The translations under genes and the position numbers were made by a program. 62,893 nt of DNA from the NCBI RefSeq assembly GCF_902859735.1, contig NZ_CADIJY010000023.1:1-62893 (forward strand). The letters run 5' to 3'. The DNA comes from Achromobacter aegrifaciens (lineage in GTDB: Bacteria; Pseudomonadota; Gammaproteobacteria; Burkholderiales; Burkholderiaceae_B). This document shows positions 1-7,844 of this stretch, in pieces. The notes under the pieces are model-generated. The model was not told the origin of the DNA, ran no database searches, and was given only the letters and a program-made list of their open reading frames with translations. Every line of letters begins with the position of its first letter. Position 1 is the first letter of the stretch.

Positions 1-519
1 AGCCGCGCCCGCCAACGGCCCGGCGGCTTGCAGCGCGCCGATGGCGGGCAGCGCCGGTTCAGTGGGCCGCGCCGGACCGATGCGCTCAGCCACGACGGCT
101 GGCGCCAGCGGCGCAGGCTCATCCTGCGGCCTGCTCTCCGCCCGGGCGTCGGCGACCGGTTGCAGGCGCTGCGCGCGGGCGCTCAGACGCCCGCCGCGAA
201 ACAGCAGCCCGCTCCACCCTCCCGCCAGCACGACATAGGGGTCGCGCCGCAAGTAGGGCAAGGCGCGCTCGCCGTCGCTGCCTACGCCGAAAATCGCCGG
301 GAGCGGCTGGCCCGGCGCGAATTGCAGCCAGGTTTCCTTGCCGTCGTCGAACACCTGCATGGGCGCAACCGAGGGATCGCCTGACAATTGCCAGTCGAAG
401 CGGAAGCCTTGGGCCGCCTGCCGCGAGGCTTCCCATGACGTTGCGGCCGGACTCTTGCCGGCCCCTGTGCAGGCCCCCAGGCAGGACAGCCCTGCCGCCA
501 GAAAGAAGAAACGAACCAT
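1..519 (-). CDS. Partial lipoprotein with a VirB9/TrbG-like segment (3' end outside the window)
   Basis: The frame is open from an ATG at 519 to the window edge, giving 173 codons with no stop. The first 17 residues form a lipoprotein signal ending in the lipobox LGAC, so the product should be lipid-anchored. Residues from about 40 to 110 (WQLSGDPSVAPMQVFDDG, then TWLQFAPGQPLPAIFGV, then a YVVLAGGW stretch) resemble the beta-rich N-terminal domain of VirB9/TrbG-type secretion proteins. The tail is Ala/Pro-rich. It lies downstream of the terminator that closes the ugpB-like gene, so it probably has its own promoter in 520-640. The family link is by eye only and no other secretion gene is in view. 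Confidence 0.6.
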   Translation of the reverse strand, partial: MVRFFFLAAGLSCLGACTGAGKSPAATSWEASRQAAQGFRFDWQLSGDPSVAPMQVFDDGKETWLQFAPGQPLPAIFGVGSDGERALPYLRRDPYVVLAGGWSGLLFRGGRLSARAQRLQPVADARAESRPQDEPAPLAPAVVAERIGPARPTEPALPAIGALQAAGPLAGAA

Positions 520-642
520 GCCTCACCGCGAGCAAAAGGCGCACCGGAATCGATACGCATGAGAGGCATGGTGGACGAGCGGCCCCAGCGTCACCAGACT
601 GGCATGTACGCATGGATGGTTTGGTCGCGCGGCGGACGGACG

Positions 643-670
643 AAAAAAAACCCGGTCCAGGGACCGGGTT
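643..670 (-). terminator. Rho-independent terminator after the ugpB-like gene
   Basis: A perfect 10-bp stem (AACCCGGTCC and GGACCGGGTT, 649-658 with 661-670) has a 2-nt loop. Read on the minus strand it is followed by a run of T (643-648). It sits about 40 bp after the stop codon of the solute-binding protein gene. Confidence 0.9.
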
Positions 671-709
671 TGCATCAGGATTCGGCGGCGCCTGCGCCGC
701 CTGCCTGGA

Positions 710-2050
710 TCAGCGTTGCGCCGCGATGCTGCGTGCCTGGGTGGCGGCGTTGTTCAGCGCCGCCACCGGCGGCACCTTGCCTTCGAAGGCATCGTTCAGT
801 TGCTGGTTCAGCACGGGCTCGATGCGCGTGTAGTTGGCCATGCGGAAACCGCGGCTGTTTGCCGTGGGGTTGGTGCGCATGGAGGCAATCAGCGCCTGGA
901 CGCCCGGAATGCGGTTATAGAACGACACGTCCGAGGCGCGGAAAGCGGCCTCGGTCAAGGGCAGGTAGCCGGTGCGCTGGTGCCATTCCGCGGCGATGAC
1001 GGGCTTGGACAGCCAGGCCAGGAACTGGGCGGTGGCCTTTTCCTCGGCTTGGGGATGGCCTTCCAGCGCCCACAGCGCCGAACCGCTCACGAAGGGCTTG
1101 CCACCGTCCTTGGTGGCCTGCTCGTAGTAAGGCAGCGGCGCCACGCCGAAGGACAGCGACTTGGTGTTGAGGAACTGGCCGAACGCGCCGGTGTTGGCGG
1201 TCAGCACGGCGCATTCACCCTTGGCGAACAGCTTGTCGCTGGCGTTGTCGCCCGAATGCGCCATGAACAGCAGCGAACGCTTCCAGCTGACCATCAGCGA
1301 GATGTGGCGCATGTACAGCGTGTCGAACTGCATGGCCGGCGCAGCCGACTTCTTGGTGACCGCGTCCAGCCCGTTGTTGTTGCTGGTGAACTGCTGGTTG
1401 TTGATCGGCGCCAGGTTCTCCAGGTGGACCGTGACCTGGTCGCTGGAGGCGTAGGGGCAGTCGATATCCGCCACGTCGCGCAGCTTCAGCAGCTCGCCTT
1501 GCAGAGCGGTCCACGTGCGCGCGGGCTTGTTGGGATCCAGGCCGGCCTTCTTGTAGGCGGCGGTGTTGTAGAACATCACCGGCACTTCGGCCATCCAGGG
1601 GAAGGCCAGCAGGCGGCCCTTGCTGTCGCGCGTGAAGCTGCTGGTGGCCGGCACGAACCAGTTCAGGTCCTTGATCGGGTACTTGGCCAGCAGTTCGTAC
1701 AGCGGCAGCACGGCCTTGTGCTGGGCGACGACTTCAGGCGAATGGTTATCGGTCAACTGCAGCAGGTTCGGGCCCTTCTTGGCCTTGACCGCCGTGACGG
1801 CTTCCTGTTCCAGCGCGCTGGGCGAGGCGAAGCCGCGCAGCGTCACGCGGACCTCGTCCTGCTCCTTGTTGTATTGCTTGGCGAGCTTTTCGAACTCGGC
1901 CTTGTTTGCGTCGGTCAGCGTGTGCCAGACCTGGATCTCGACCGCGGCGGCATTCGCCGCACCCGCCATCGCCATGGCGGCGCCGAACAACCATGCGCGC
2001 CGGCTGGCGAACATCGCGCGGGCAACGCCCGCCAATTGCAGATTCTTCAT
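710..2050 (-). CDS. ugpB: ABC transporter substrate-binding protein, UgpB-like
   Basis: This is a 446-residue periplasmic solute-binding protein of the family that includes UgpB (sn-glycerol-3-phosphate). The N-terminus has a signal peptide (RRAWLFGAAMAMAGAANA), and the mature part begins with EIQVWHTLTD, typical of family 1 binding proteins. The C-terminal half contains AEWHQRTGYLPLTEAAF, very close to the UgpB hallmark AEWHQKTGYLPIT. The start at MKNLQLAG was chosen because upstream codons lie inside the preceding dadA gene. Its ATG is 4 bp after the dadA stop, so the two are probably co-translated. The usual ugpA, ugpE and ugpC partners are absent here, so the permease must be encoded elsewhere. 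The substrate is inferred from similarity only. Confidence 0.85.
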   Translation of the reverse strand: MKNLQLAGVARAMFASRRAWLFGAAMAMAGAANAAAVEIQVWHTLTDANKAEFEKLAKQYNKEQDEVRVTLRGFASPSALEQEAVTAVKAKKGPNLLQLTDNHSPEVVAQHKAVLPLYELLAKYPIKDLNWFVPATSSFTRDSKGRLLAFPWMAEVPVMFYNTAAYKKAGLDPNKPARTWTALQGELLKLRDVADIDCPYASSDQVTVHLENLAPINNQQFTSNNNGLDAVTKKSAAPAMQFDTLYMRHISLMVSWKRSLLFMAHSGDNASDKLFAKGECAVLTANTGAFGQFLNTKSLSFGVAPLPYYEQATKDGGKPFVSGSALWALEGHPQAEEKATAQFLAWLSKPVIAAEWHQRTGYLPLTEAAFRASDVSFYNRIPGVQALIASMRTNPTANSRGFRMANYTRIEPVLNQQLNDAFEGKVPPVAALNNAATQARSIAAQR

Positions 2051-2054
2051 AGGT

Positions 2055-3311
2055 TCACAGACCAAGAAAAGGAAATTCCGGTTCCGGCCGCCTTCCGCTG
2101 AGCAGATCGGCCAATGCCCGGCCCGAGCCAACGCCCATCGTCCAGCCGAGCGTACCGTGTCCTGTGTTGACGTACAGGTTGGGGATACGGCTGCGGCCGA
2201 TGATGGGCACGTTCGAGGGAGTGGACGGGCGCAAGCCCGACCAATAACTGACGCGCTCGAAATCGAGCGCGTCGGGAAAAAGTTCGCGCGCCAAGCGGGT
2301 CATGGCTTCGCAACGTCCGGTGTTCAGGCTGCGGGAATAGCCCGACAGCTCGGCGGTTCCGGCCATGCGCAGGCGGTCGCCCAGGCGCGAGAAAACCACC
2401 TTGTGGCTGCTGTCCGTCAGGCTGACCGTGGGCGTGGCGTCCGGCTTGATCACCGGGAAAGTCGCGGAATAGCCCTTGGCCGGATAGACGTTGCAGGGCA
2501 CGCCCAGCGGCCGCAGCAGGTAGGGGCTGAAACTGCCCATCGCCACGACGTAGGCGTCGGCCGACAAGGCGCCGTAACGGCCATCGGGTTCGATGATCTC
2601 GACGCTTTGCACCGTGCCGCCGGTGGTCAGCAGGCGCGTGGCGCGCGTGCTGTAGCGGAATTCGACGCCGGCCCGGGCGCAACGCTCGGCCAGGGCCACG
2701 GTGAACAGGTGCACGTCGCCGCTCTCGTCCTCGGGCGTGTAATCGCCGCCGACGATGGTCTGGCGGTGCGGCGCCAGCGCGGGCTCGATGGCGATGACCT
2801 CGTCGGTCGATACCACACGGCGTTCCACGCCGAAGTCGCGCATCAGGCCCGCGGCGCGCTGCGAGTTTTCGAATTCGTGCGGATCGCGGTAGAAATTGAG
2901 GATGCCGCGTTCCAGGTGATCGTATTGGATGCCCAGTTCAGCGCGCATGCTGCGCAGGGTCGCGCGGCTGTATTCCGCCATGCGGACCATGGCGCGGATA
3001 TTGGGAGCCAGGCGGCTGGGCAGGCACTCGCGCAGGAACGCCAGCCCCCACATCCATTGCCGCCAGTCCAGTTGCGGACGGAACAGCAGCGGGGCGTCGT
3101 CCTGGAACATCCATTTGAGCAGCTTGAGCGGGGCTTGGGGATTGGCCCAGGGTTCGGCGTAGGAGACCGAGATCTGCGCGCCATTGGCCAGACTGGTTTC
3201 CTGGGCGGGACCGGTGCAGCGATCTATGACGACGACGTCATGGCCGGCCTGGTTCAGCCACCAGGCGCTGGAGATTCCGATGATGCCGCCACCCAATACC
3301 GCTACTTTCAT
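2055..3311 (-). CDS. dadA: D-amino acid dehydrogenase small subunit (FAD)
   Basis: This 418-residue FAD enzyme of the DadA family oxidatively deaminates D-amino acids to 2-oxo acids and passes electrons to the respiratory chain. The N-terminal Rossmann motif (VLGGGIIGISSAW, residues 5-17) is followed by the FAD-ribose acidic residue region VVVIDR. The C-terminal part has YWSGLRPSTPSNVPIIGRS and NTGHGTLGWTMGVGSGR, both typical of DadA. The start was placed at MKVAVLGGG, which begins exactly at the FAD-binding strand; the longer frame adds an unconserved 19 residues. Downstream it is almost fused to a ugpB-like gene. No alanine racemase gene (dadX) is nearby, unlike the enterobacterial dadAX arrangement. 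Confidence 0.92.
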   Translation of the reverse strand: MKVAVLGGGIIGISSAWWLNQAGHDVVVIDRCTGPAQETSLANGAQISVSYAEPWANPQAPLKLLKWMFQDDAPLLFRPQLDWRQWMWGLAFLRECLPSRLAPNIRAMVRMAEYSRATLRSMRAELGIQYDHLERGILNFYRDPHEFENSQRAAGLMRDFGVERRVVSTDEVIAIEPALAPHRQTIVGGDYTPEDESGDVHLFTVALAERCARAGVEFRYSTRATRLLTTGGTVQSVEIIEPDGRYGALSADAYVVAMGSFSPYLLRPLGVPCNVYPAKGYSATFPVIKPDATPTVSLTDSSHKVVFSRLGDRLRMAGTAELSGYSRSLNTGRCEAMTRLARELFPDALDFERVSYWSGLRPSTPSNVPIIGRSRIPNLYVNTGHGTLGWTMGVGSGRALADLLSGRRPEPEFPFLGL

Positions 3312-3491
3312 GCCCGCATTGCTCCTTGCGTGCCAGCTCGGTCCGCCGACCCGATGTCCGCGCCCCATGGCAAGCTGCTGCCCGGCAGTTTACCCCGGCG
3401 CTTTGCCCGCGCCTATGGAATAAAAAGGGGCGGAAGTCACAAACCTTTCCAGGCCCGCTCGTTCCACCCCGATTCGCTCATGCCCTGTTAC

Positions 3492-4544
3492 TCAAGACTG
3501 GGTTGCAGCCTTGGCCAGGTCCGCTTCGGATGTGAAGGCGTCGGCGTAGAACTCTTCGGGCGGCAAGCCATTCTGGGCGCTGAATTCGCGCCTTGCGGCG
3601 TCCACCATCAGGGGCGTGCCGCAGGCATAGACCTGATGGCCCGAGAGGTCGGCGATGTCCTGCATGACGGCTTCGTGGACAAAGCCGGTGCGCCCGGTCC
3701 AGCCGTCTTCCTGTACGGCATTGGAGACTACCGGCACGTAGCGGAAATCGGGCAGCATGCCGGTCCACGATTGGGCCAGCGCGTCCATGTAGAGGTCGCG
3801 CGGACGGCGTCCGCCCCAATACAGCGCCACGGGGCGCTTGATGTTGTTGTGGATCATGTGCTCGACAATGGCCTTGACCGGGGCAAAGCCCGTGCCGCTG
3901 GCCAGGAGCACGACTGGCTTGTCGCTGTCTTCACGCAGGAAGAAGGAACCGAACGGCCCTTCCAGGCGCAGGATCTCACGCTCTTTCATCTGCGTGTCGC
4001 CGGCGCCGAACACGTGGTCGGTGAACACGCCGCCGGGCATATGCCGGATGTGCAGTTCAAGCGGGCTGCCGGTGTGGGGCGCGCCGGCCATCGAATAGCT
4101 GCGCCGGCGGCCGTCCTTCAGGATGACTTCGATGTACTGGCCGGCGTAGTAGCGGAACTGCTCGGAGGCGGGCAACTGCAGCTTGATCACGGTGACGTCC
4201 GGGGCCACGCGTTCCAGCGCCTGCACGCGCGAAGGCAGCTTGCGGATCTGGATATCGCTGGCCAGGCGGACTTCGGTGGATTCGACCACCATGTCGGATT
4301 CAGGCCGGGCCTGGCAGAACAACGTGTAGCCGCCGGCCAGTTCCTCGGGCGAAAGAATCTGCGCGGGATACTGCCCCGCGTCGAACTCCCCGGACACCAC
4401 GCGGCCCTTGCAGGTGGAGCAGGCGCCGTTGCGACAGCTGTACGGCAGGACGATGCCAGCGGCCAGCGCGCCATCGAGCACGGTCTGGCCGGGTTCGACC
4501 GGGAATTGATGCTGGCTGGGTTGGATGATGACCTGGAAGCTCAT
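3492..4544 (-). CDS. ascD: 2Fe-2S/FAD oxidoreductase, CDP-6-deoxy-delta-3,4-glucoseen reductase-like
   Basis: This 350-residue flavoprotein joins an N-terminal plant-type ferredoxin domain to a ferredoxin-NAD(P)H reductase module. The cluster ligands are C37, C42, C45 and C77 (CRNGACSTC and later LFCQA). The FAD-binding motif RRSY is at residues 147-150 and the NAD(P)H-binding motif GTGFAP at 217-222. This is the architecture of AscD/RfbI-type reductases and of the reductase components of oxygenases. No partner dehydratase or oxygenase is nearby, so the electron acceptor is unknown; the symbol reflects annotation practice for this family rather than a proven role in deoxysugar synthesis. It follows panD by 63 bp with a strong hairpin between. 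Confidence 0.8.
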   Translation of the reverse strand: MSFQVIIQPSQHQFPVEPGQTVLDGALAAGIVLPYSCRNGACSTCKGRVVSGEFDAGQYPAQILSPEELAGGYTLFCQARPESDMVVESTEVRLASDIQIRKLPSRVQALERVAPDVTVIKLQLPASEQFRYYAGQYIEVILKDGRRRSYSMAGAPHTGSPLELHIRHMPGGVFTDHVFGAGDTQMKEREILRLEGPFGSFFLREDSDKPVVLLASGTGFAPVKAIVEHMIHNNIKRPVALYWGGRRPRDLYMDALAQSWTGMLPDFRYVPVVSNAVQEDGWTGRTGFVHEAVMQDIADLSGHQVYACGTPLMVDAARREFSAQNGLPPEEFYADAFTSEADLAKAATQS

Positions 4545-4566
4545 GATGAAACGGTTCAGGGTGTTA

Positions 4567-4596
4567 GCGGAGCGCCTCGTTCGCGAGGCGCTCCGC
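4567..4596. other. Strong perfect hairpin between panD and the downstream reductase gene
   Basis: A 13-bp perfect stem, GCGGAGCGCCTCG with its complement, closes a 4-nt loop (TTCG on the plus strand). No T tract follows on the minus strand, so it is not a classic intrinsic terminator. It could attenuate transcription, protect panD mRNA ends, or serve as an intercistronic stability element. Confidence 0.6.
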
Positions 4597-4607
4597 CCGG
4601 CCCGGCC

Positions 4608-4976
4608 TCAGGCCGGGAACTTGCGGATTTCCTTGACGCGGTTGGCGTCGTCCACCAGCACCACCAGCGGCTTGTGCGTGGCCGAGTCGGCCTCGGACAT
4701 CGGGCCGTAGGTGCAGATGATCATCAGGTCGCCGACCTGGGCGCGGCGCGCGGCGGCGCCGTTCAAGGAGATGGCGCCGCTGCCGCGGGCCGCCTTGATG
4801 ATGTAGGTGTCGAAACGTTCACCGTTGGTGACGTTATAGAGCTCGATGCGTTCGAACTCGCGCATGCCGGCAGCGTCCAGCAAGTCTTCGTCGATGCCGC
4901 AAGATCCCTCGTAGTGGAGGTCGGCTTCGGTGACCGTGACGCGGTGCAGTTTTGCCCGCAGCATGATGCGTTGCAT
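4608..4976 (-). CDS. panD: Aspartate 1-decarboxylase
   Basis: PanD makes beta-alanine from L-aspartate for pantothenate and coenzyme A synthesis. The 122-residue proenzyme carries the self-cleavage site Gly24-Ser25 (YEGS at residues 22-25), at which the serine becomes the pyruvoyl cofactor. Other conserved parts are LRAKLHRVTVTEADLHY and the NGAAARRAQVGD segment. The start at MQRIMLR is the family start; the longer frame adds 20 unrelated residues. Length matches the family (about 117-130). It is divergent from sugE, with the sugE promoter and riboswitch in the shared 208-bp intergenic region. Whether a panM/PanZ-type maturation factor is needed cannot be judged here. Confidence 0.96.
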   Translation of the reverse strand: MQRIMLRAKLHRVTVTEADLHYEGSCGIDEDLLDAAGMREFERIELYNVTNGERFDTYIIKAARGSGAISLNGAAARRAQVGDLMIICTYGPMSEADSATHKPLVVLVDDANRVKEIRKFPA

Positions 4977-5042
4977 GATAAATATCCTGGTTTCGCGGCC
5001 CGGAACGCGAAGTGTTGCAAGAGTGATGCCCGGCACCCGGTT

Positions 5043-5070
5043 TTGCCGTATGAACCCGGTATTCTATAAT
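5043..5070 (+). promoter_or_regulatory. Sigma-70 promoter of sugE
   Basis: The -35 box TTGCCG (5043-5048) and a perfect -10 box TATAAT (5065-5070) are separated by 16 bp. The predicted start point lies just before the first riboswitch hairpin, leaving a leader of about 107 nt before the sugE ATG. Confidence 0.75.
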
Positions 5071-5077
5071 TTTTGCC

Positions 5078-5144
5078 GCAGCGGGACGGCCCGCTGCCGC
5101 GCGCGGCGACTAGGCTGGCGCGTTTGATTCTGGGGACGGCCCCT
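5078..5144 (+). promoter_or_regulatory. Guanidine-II (mini-ykkC) riboswitch upstream of sugE/gdx
   Basis: There are two consecutive hairpins, each with the tetraloop ACGG. The first has a CAGCGGG/CCCGCTG stem (5079-5096, loop 5086-5089) and the second a GGGG/CCCC stem (5132-5143, loop 5136-5139). Paired hairpins with ACGR loops are the defining feature of the mini-ykkC motif, known to bind guanidinium and to precede sugE/gdx exporter genes. A further hairpin (GCCGGCG/CGCCGGC, 5148-5164) lies just before the ribosome binding site AGGAG and may be the expression platform. Position, loops and downstream gene all agree. Confidence 0.85.
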
Positions 5145-5184
5145 CGCGCCGGCGACACGCCGGCAGCACAAGGTAGGAGTCGTA

Positions 5185-5502
5185 ATGACCTGGATCATCC
5201 TGGTACTCGCAGGCCTGTTTGAAATCGTCTGGGCCGTAGGCCTGAAATACACCCACGGATTCACCCGTTTCTGGCCTTCGGCCATCACCGCGGGAGGCAT
5301 GGCCATCAGCGTCTGGCTGCTGGCGGTCGCCATGAAATCCCTGCCCCTGGGCACGGCCTATGCGGTGTGGGTAGGCATCGGCACGATCGGCGCCTTCGTG
5401 GCCGGCATCGTGCTGTTCGGCGAATCCACCAGCTGGATGCGCATCGCCAGCGTCGCCCTCATCGTGCTCGGCCTGGTAGGCCTGAAGCTGTCCTCGGCCT
5501 AA
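5185..5502 (+). CDS. sugE: Guanidinium exporter, small multidrug resistance family
   Basis: This 105-residue protein has four predicted membrane helices and belongs to the SMR family, Gdx (SugE) subtype, which exports guanidinium in exchange for protons as a dual-topology dimer. The essential helix-1 glutamate is E13 ([15 protein letters not shown]), and the helix-2/3 region has the signature [12 protein letters not shown]. The ATG follows a good ribosome binding site (AGGAG). The guanidine-II riboswitch in the leader independently supports guanidinium as the substrate. Guanidine carboxylase or urea-carboxylase genes are not in the window. Modern symbol: gdx. Confidence 0.95.
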   Translation: MTWIILVLAGLFEIVWAVGLKYTHGFTRFWPSAITAGGMAISVWLLAVAMKSLPLGTAYAVWVGIGTIGAFVAGIVLFGESTSWMRIASVALIVLGLVGLKLSSA

Positions 5503-5526
5503 GGCCCCGGCGGCGAGGCCCCGGAT

Positions 5527-6399
5527 TCAGAAATCCAGTTCGATCCCGACCTCGTCGCCGACCTTCAGGCGCGCGCCCTCGGGCGCGTCCAGGATGGCGT
5601 TCTGGCCGAACACCACGCCGATTTCCAGATTGCGGTAGCCGGCCAGCGTGCGGCCGGGCTCTTCATACTGCTGGGCGGTGTTCTGGTCGATGTCGGGAAT
5701 CGAGCAACGGGTGCAAGGCTTGACGAAAGCCATCTTCACGCCCGCGGCTTCGATCAGGGCGGTGTGGTCTTCCTCGAAGGCTTCCCATTCGCCCTGGACC
5801 ACGATGTTGGGTCGGAAGCGGTCCATCGGCACCGGCGCCACGCCCTTGGCCTGCAGGCGGGCGTTCAGGTCGTCCAGCGAGGCCTGGTTGGCCACCAGCA
5901 GCGGGAAGCCGTCAGCAAAGCCAAAGCAGTGCTGGCCCGCGAACGGTTCGGCCAGGTCTGGATGCGCGTCCACCCAGCGCGACACCCAGTCCGGCTTGGC
6001 GTTGCGTTGCGCGGCCGCGTCCACCTTGTACAGACGGCACGGCGTCTTCAGGAAGTCGGAAAACCACTGCCCGGCCGCCGCACTTTCGCGCCGGCCGGAC
6101 GTGGTATCGCTCCACACGGCCACGGACTGCGCCTCTTGTTCCAGTCCCGATCCGTCCAGGGCAACGTCCAGATCGGACATGCCCGGCGCTGACAGGCGCA
6201 GCGTGTCGGCCGTGAGCGCCGTGCGGATCAGGGCCATCGCAGGCCATTGGCGCTGCGTCATGAACTGGCCATCGGCGCCGATCAGCATCCAGCGGCGGTC
6301 GTGGGCCAGCCCAGCGCGGTCGATGGGCGATTCGTCCAGGGCAATGCCCGCGCAGGATTTGACCGGGTAGATGTGCAGGCTGAGGATGCGGGCGGACAT
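5527..6399 (-). CDS. MOSC domain protein with MOSC N-terminal beta-barrel (YcbX-like)
   Basis: The 290-residue protein starts with the MOSC_N signature (LHIYPVKSCAGIALDES, then GLAHDRRWML) and ends in a MOSC domain with two cysteines in KPCTRC (C229 and C232). Family members such as YcbX and the mARC proteins bind molybdenum cofactor through a conserved cysteine and reduce N-hydroxylated compounds. No fused ferredoxin domain is present, unlike E. coli YcbX, so an external electron donor is expected. It is transcribed in the same direction as the ect operon but is separated from it by a strong terminator. The physiological substrate cannot be read from sequence. Confidence 0.88.
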   Translation of the reverse strand: MSARILSLHIYPVKSCAGIALDESPIDRAGLAHDRRWMLIGADGQFMTQRQWPAMALIRTALTADTLRLSAPGMSDLDVALDGSGLEQEAQSVAVWSDTTSGRRESAAAGQWFSDFLKTPCRLYKVDAAAQRNAKPDWVSRWVDAHPDLAEPFAGQHCFGFADGFPLLVANQASLDDLNARLQAKGVAPVPMDRFRPNIVVQGEWEAFEEDHTALIEAAGVKMAFVKPCTRCSIPDIDQNTAQQYEEPGRTLAGYRNLEIGVVFGQNAILDAPEGARLKVGDEVGIELDF

Positions 6400-6453
6400 G
6401 GCGTGCGGAGTCTCGATGGGGCGAAGTGCGCAGAGAATAGCAGACGCCCGGAA

Positions 6454-6483
6454 GAAAAAATGCCCAGGCAGCGCCTGGGCATT
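6454..6483 (-). terminator. Rho-independent terminator of the ectoine operon
   Basis: A perfect 11-bp stem (AATGCCCAGGC, 6459-6469, with 6473-6483) has a 3-nt loop. On the minus strand it is followed by a T run (6454-6460). It begins 12 bp beyond the ectD stop codon. Confidence 0.92.
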
Positions 6484-6495
6484 TTCACAGGAGGC

Positions 6496-7422
6496 TCAGC
6501 CCCCCACCAGCTTCAAGGTATCCAGCGGGGTGACCGCCTTGAATCCCTTGCGCGTCGCGATGTGCTCGGGACGCGGAGTCAGGCCGTACTTGGGCGGGTT
6601 CAGCGTGTTTTCCATGCTGTTGTAGACCATGAACACGTTGGCGCGCGGCCACGGCGAGATGTTGCTGTTGGAGCCGTGCATCGTGTTGCAGTCGAAGAAC
6701 ACCACCGAACCGGCCTTGGCCGTCATGGAGCGGATACCGCCCTGCTCCACCAGCAGCTGCAGGCTGACCGGATCCGGCACGCCGTATTCCTGCTTCTTCA
6801 GCGACTGCTTGTAGTGTTCATTCGGCGTCTCGCCCACGCACGAGATGAACTGGCGATGCGATCCGGGCACCAGCATCAAGGGGCCGTTGCACTCGTTGTT
6901 GTCGGTCAGCAGCACCGAGCAGCTCAGCGCGCGCATCGCCGGCATGCCGTCCTCGACGTGCCAGGTTTCGAAGTCGGAGTGCCAGTAGAACTCCTTGCCC
7001 TTGAAACCGGGCTTCATGTTGGCGCGCGACTGGTGGATGTACACCTCGGACCCCAGGATCTGCCGCGCCACATTGACCAGGCGCGGATCGCGCACCAGGC
7101 GCGACAGAATGGGATTGAGCACGTGCACCATGAAGATCGAGCGCACCGCATTGCTGCCGGGCTCGGTGATGGACTCTTCGCGGCGCACGATCGAGGGGTC
7201 GCGCGTCATGCGCTCGACCTCGGTGGACAGCGCGCGGATTTCATCTTCGGAAAACAGGTTCTCCAGCAGGATGAAGCCGTCGCGCTCGTATTGCTCGACC
7301 TGGCCGGCGTTCAATGCGCTGGCGTACTGGCCGTTTTCATAGACCACCGGGTCCTGGCGGGCGATGATGGCGGAACTTCGATCCGTACGGGAGGCGTACG
7401 GATCCTGTGCAGGTGAGATCAT
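6496..7422 (-). CDS. ectD: Ectoine hydroxylase
   Basis: EctD is a 2-oxoglutarate/Fe(II) dioxygenase that turns ectoine into 5-hydroxyectoine. The 308-residue length is typical. The iron ligands are H148 and D150 (FYWHSDFETWH, the conserved EctD core) and H249 (NTMHGSNSN). The 2-oxoglutarate-binding arginine is expected in SPWPRANVF. It is the last gene of the operon, 17 bp after ectC, and is closed by a strong terminator. The cell should therefore make a mixture of ectoine and hydroxyectoine under osmotic stress. Confidence 0.97.
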   Translation of the reverse strand: MISPAQDPYASRTDRSSAIIARQDPVVYENGQYASALNAGQVEQYERDGFILLENLFSEDEIRALSTEVERMTRDPSIVRREESITEPGSNAVRSIFMVHVLNPILSRLVRDPRLVNVARQILGSEVYIHQSRANMKPGFKGKEFYWHSDFETWHVEDGMPAMRALSCSVLLTDNNECNGPLMLVPGSHRQFISCVGETPNEHYKQSLKKQEYGVPDPVSLQLLVEQGGIRSMTAKAGSVVFFDCNTMHGSNSNISPWPRANVFMVYNSMENTLNPPKYGLTPRPEHIATRKGFKAVTPLDTLKLVGG

Positions 7423-7439
7423 GCGAACCTCCTTGTGTT

Positions 7440-7844
7440 TCAGGCCGCTTGGGCTTCGGCTTCAGGCAAGGCGTAGACGCCTTCTTTGTCATGCACTTCC
7501 TGGCCGGTCAGCGGCGGGTTGAAGACGCAGATGACGCGCAGCGGCTCCTTGCCGCCGCACAGCCAGTGCTCGTCGTGTTCGTTCAGGGCGTAGACCACGC
7601 CGGGTCCCAGTTCGTACTTCTTGCCGTCGGCGATGGTCTCGATGGAACCGTCGCCTTCGATGCACCACACCGCTTCAAGATGGTTCTTGTAATGGATGTG
7701 GGTGCGGCCGCCCGGAAAGATGGTGGTCTCGTGAAAGGAGAAACCCATGCCGTCCTTCTTGAGCAGCACGCGGCGGCTGACCCAGGTGTCGGTGCGGACT
7801 TCGTCGGCGGTGCCGATCACATCTTTGACATTGCGTACGATCAT
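7440..7844 (-). CDS. ectC: L-ectoine synthase
   Basis: This 134-residue cupin-fold enzyme cyclises N-gamma-acetyl-diaminobutyrate to ectoine. The iron-binding residues known for the family, Glu57, Tyr85 and His93, occur at exactly those positions (HLEAVW, VVYAL, HDEHW). Its ATG overlaps the ectB stop codon (ATGA), indicating translational coupling. The sequence is full length. Confidence 0.97.
   Translation of the reverse strand: MIVRNVKDVIGTADEVRTDTWVSRRVLLKKDGMGFSFHETTIFPGGRTHIHYKNHLEAVWCIEGDGSIETIADGKKYELGPGVVYALNEHDEHWLCGGKEPLRVICVFNPPLTGQEVHDKEGVYALPEAEAQAA

Noticed and set aside
1620-5069. A plus-strand open frame of 1149 codons opposite ugpB, dadA, the reductase gene and panD
   Set aside because: It is antisense to four recognisable genes. 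Its product is low-complexity and rich in Arg, Gly, Ala and His, as expected of GC-rich shadow frames, with no ribosome binding site or domain.
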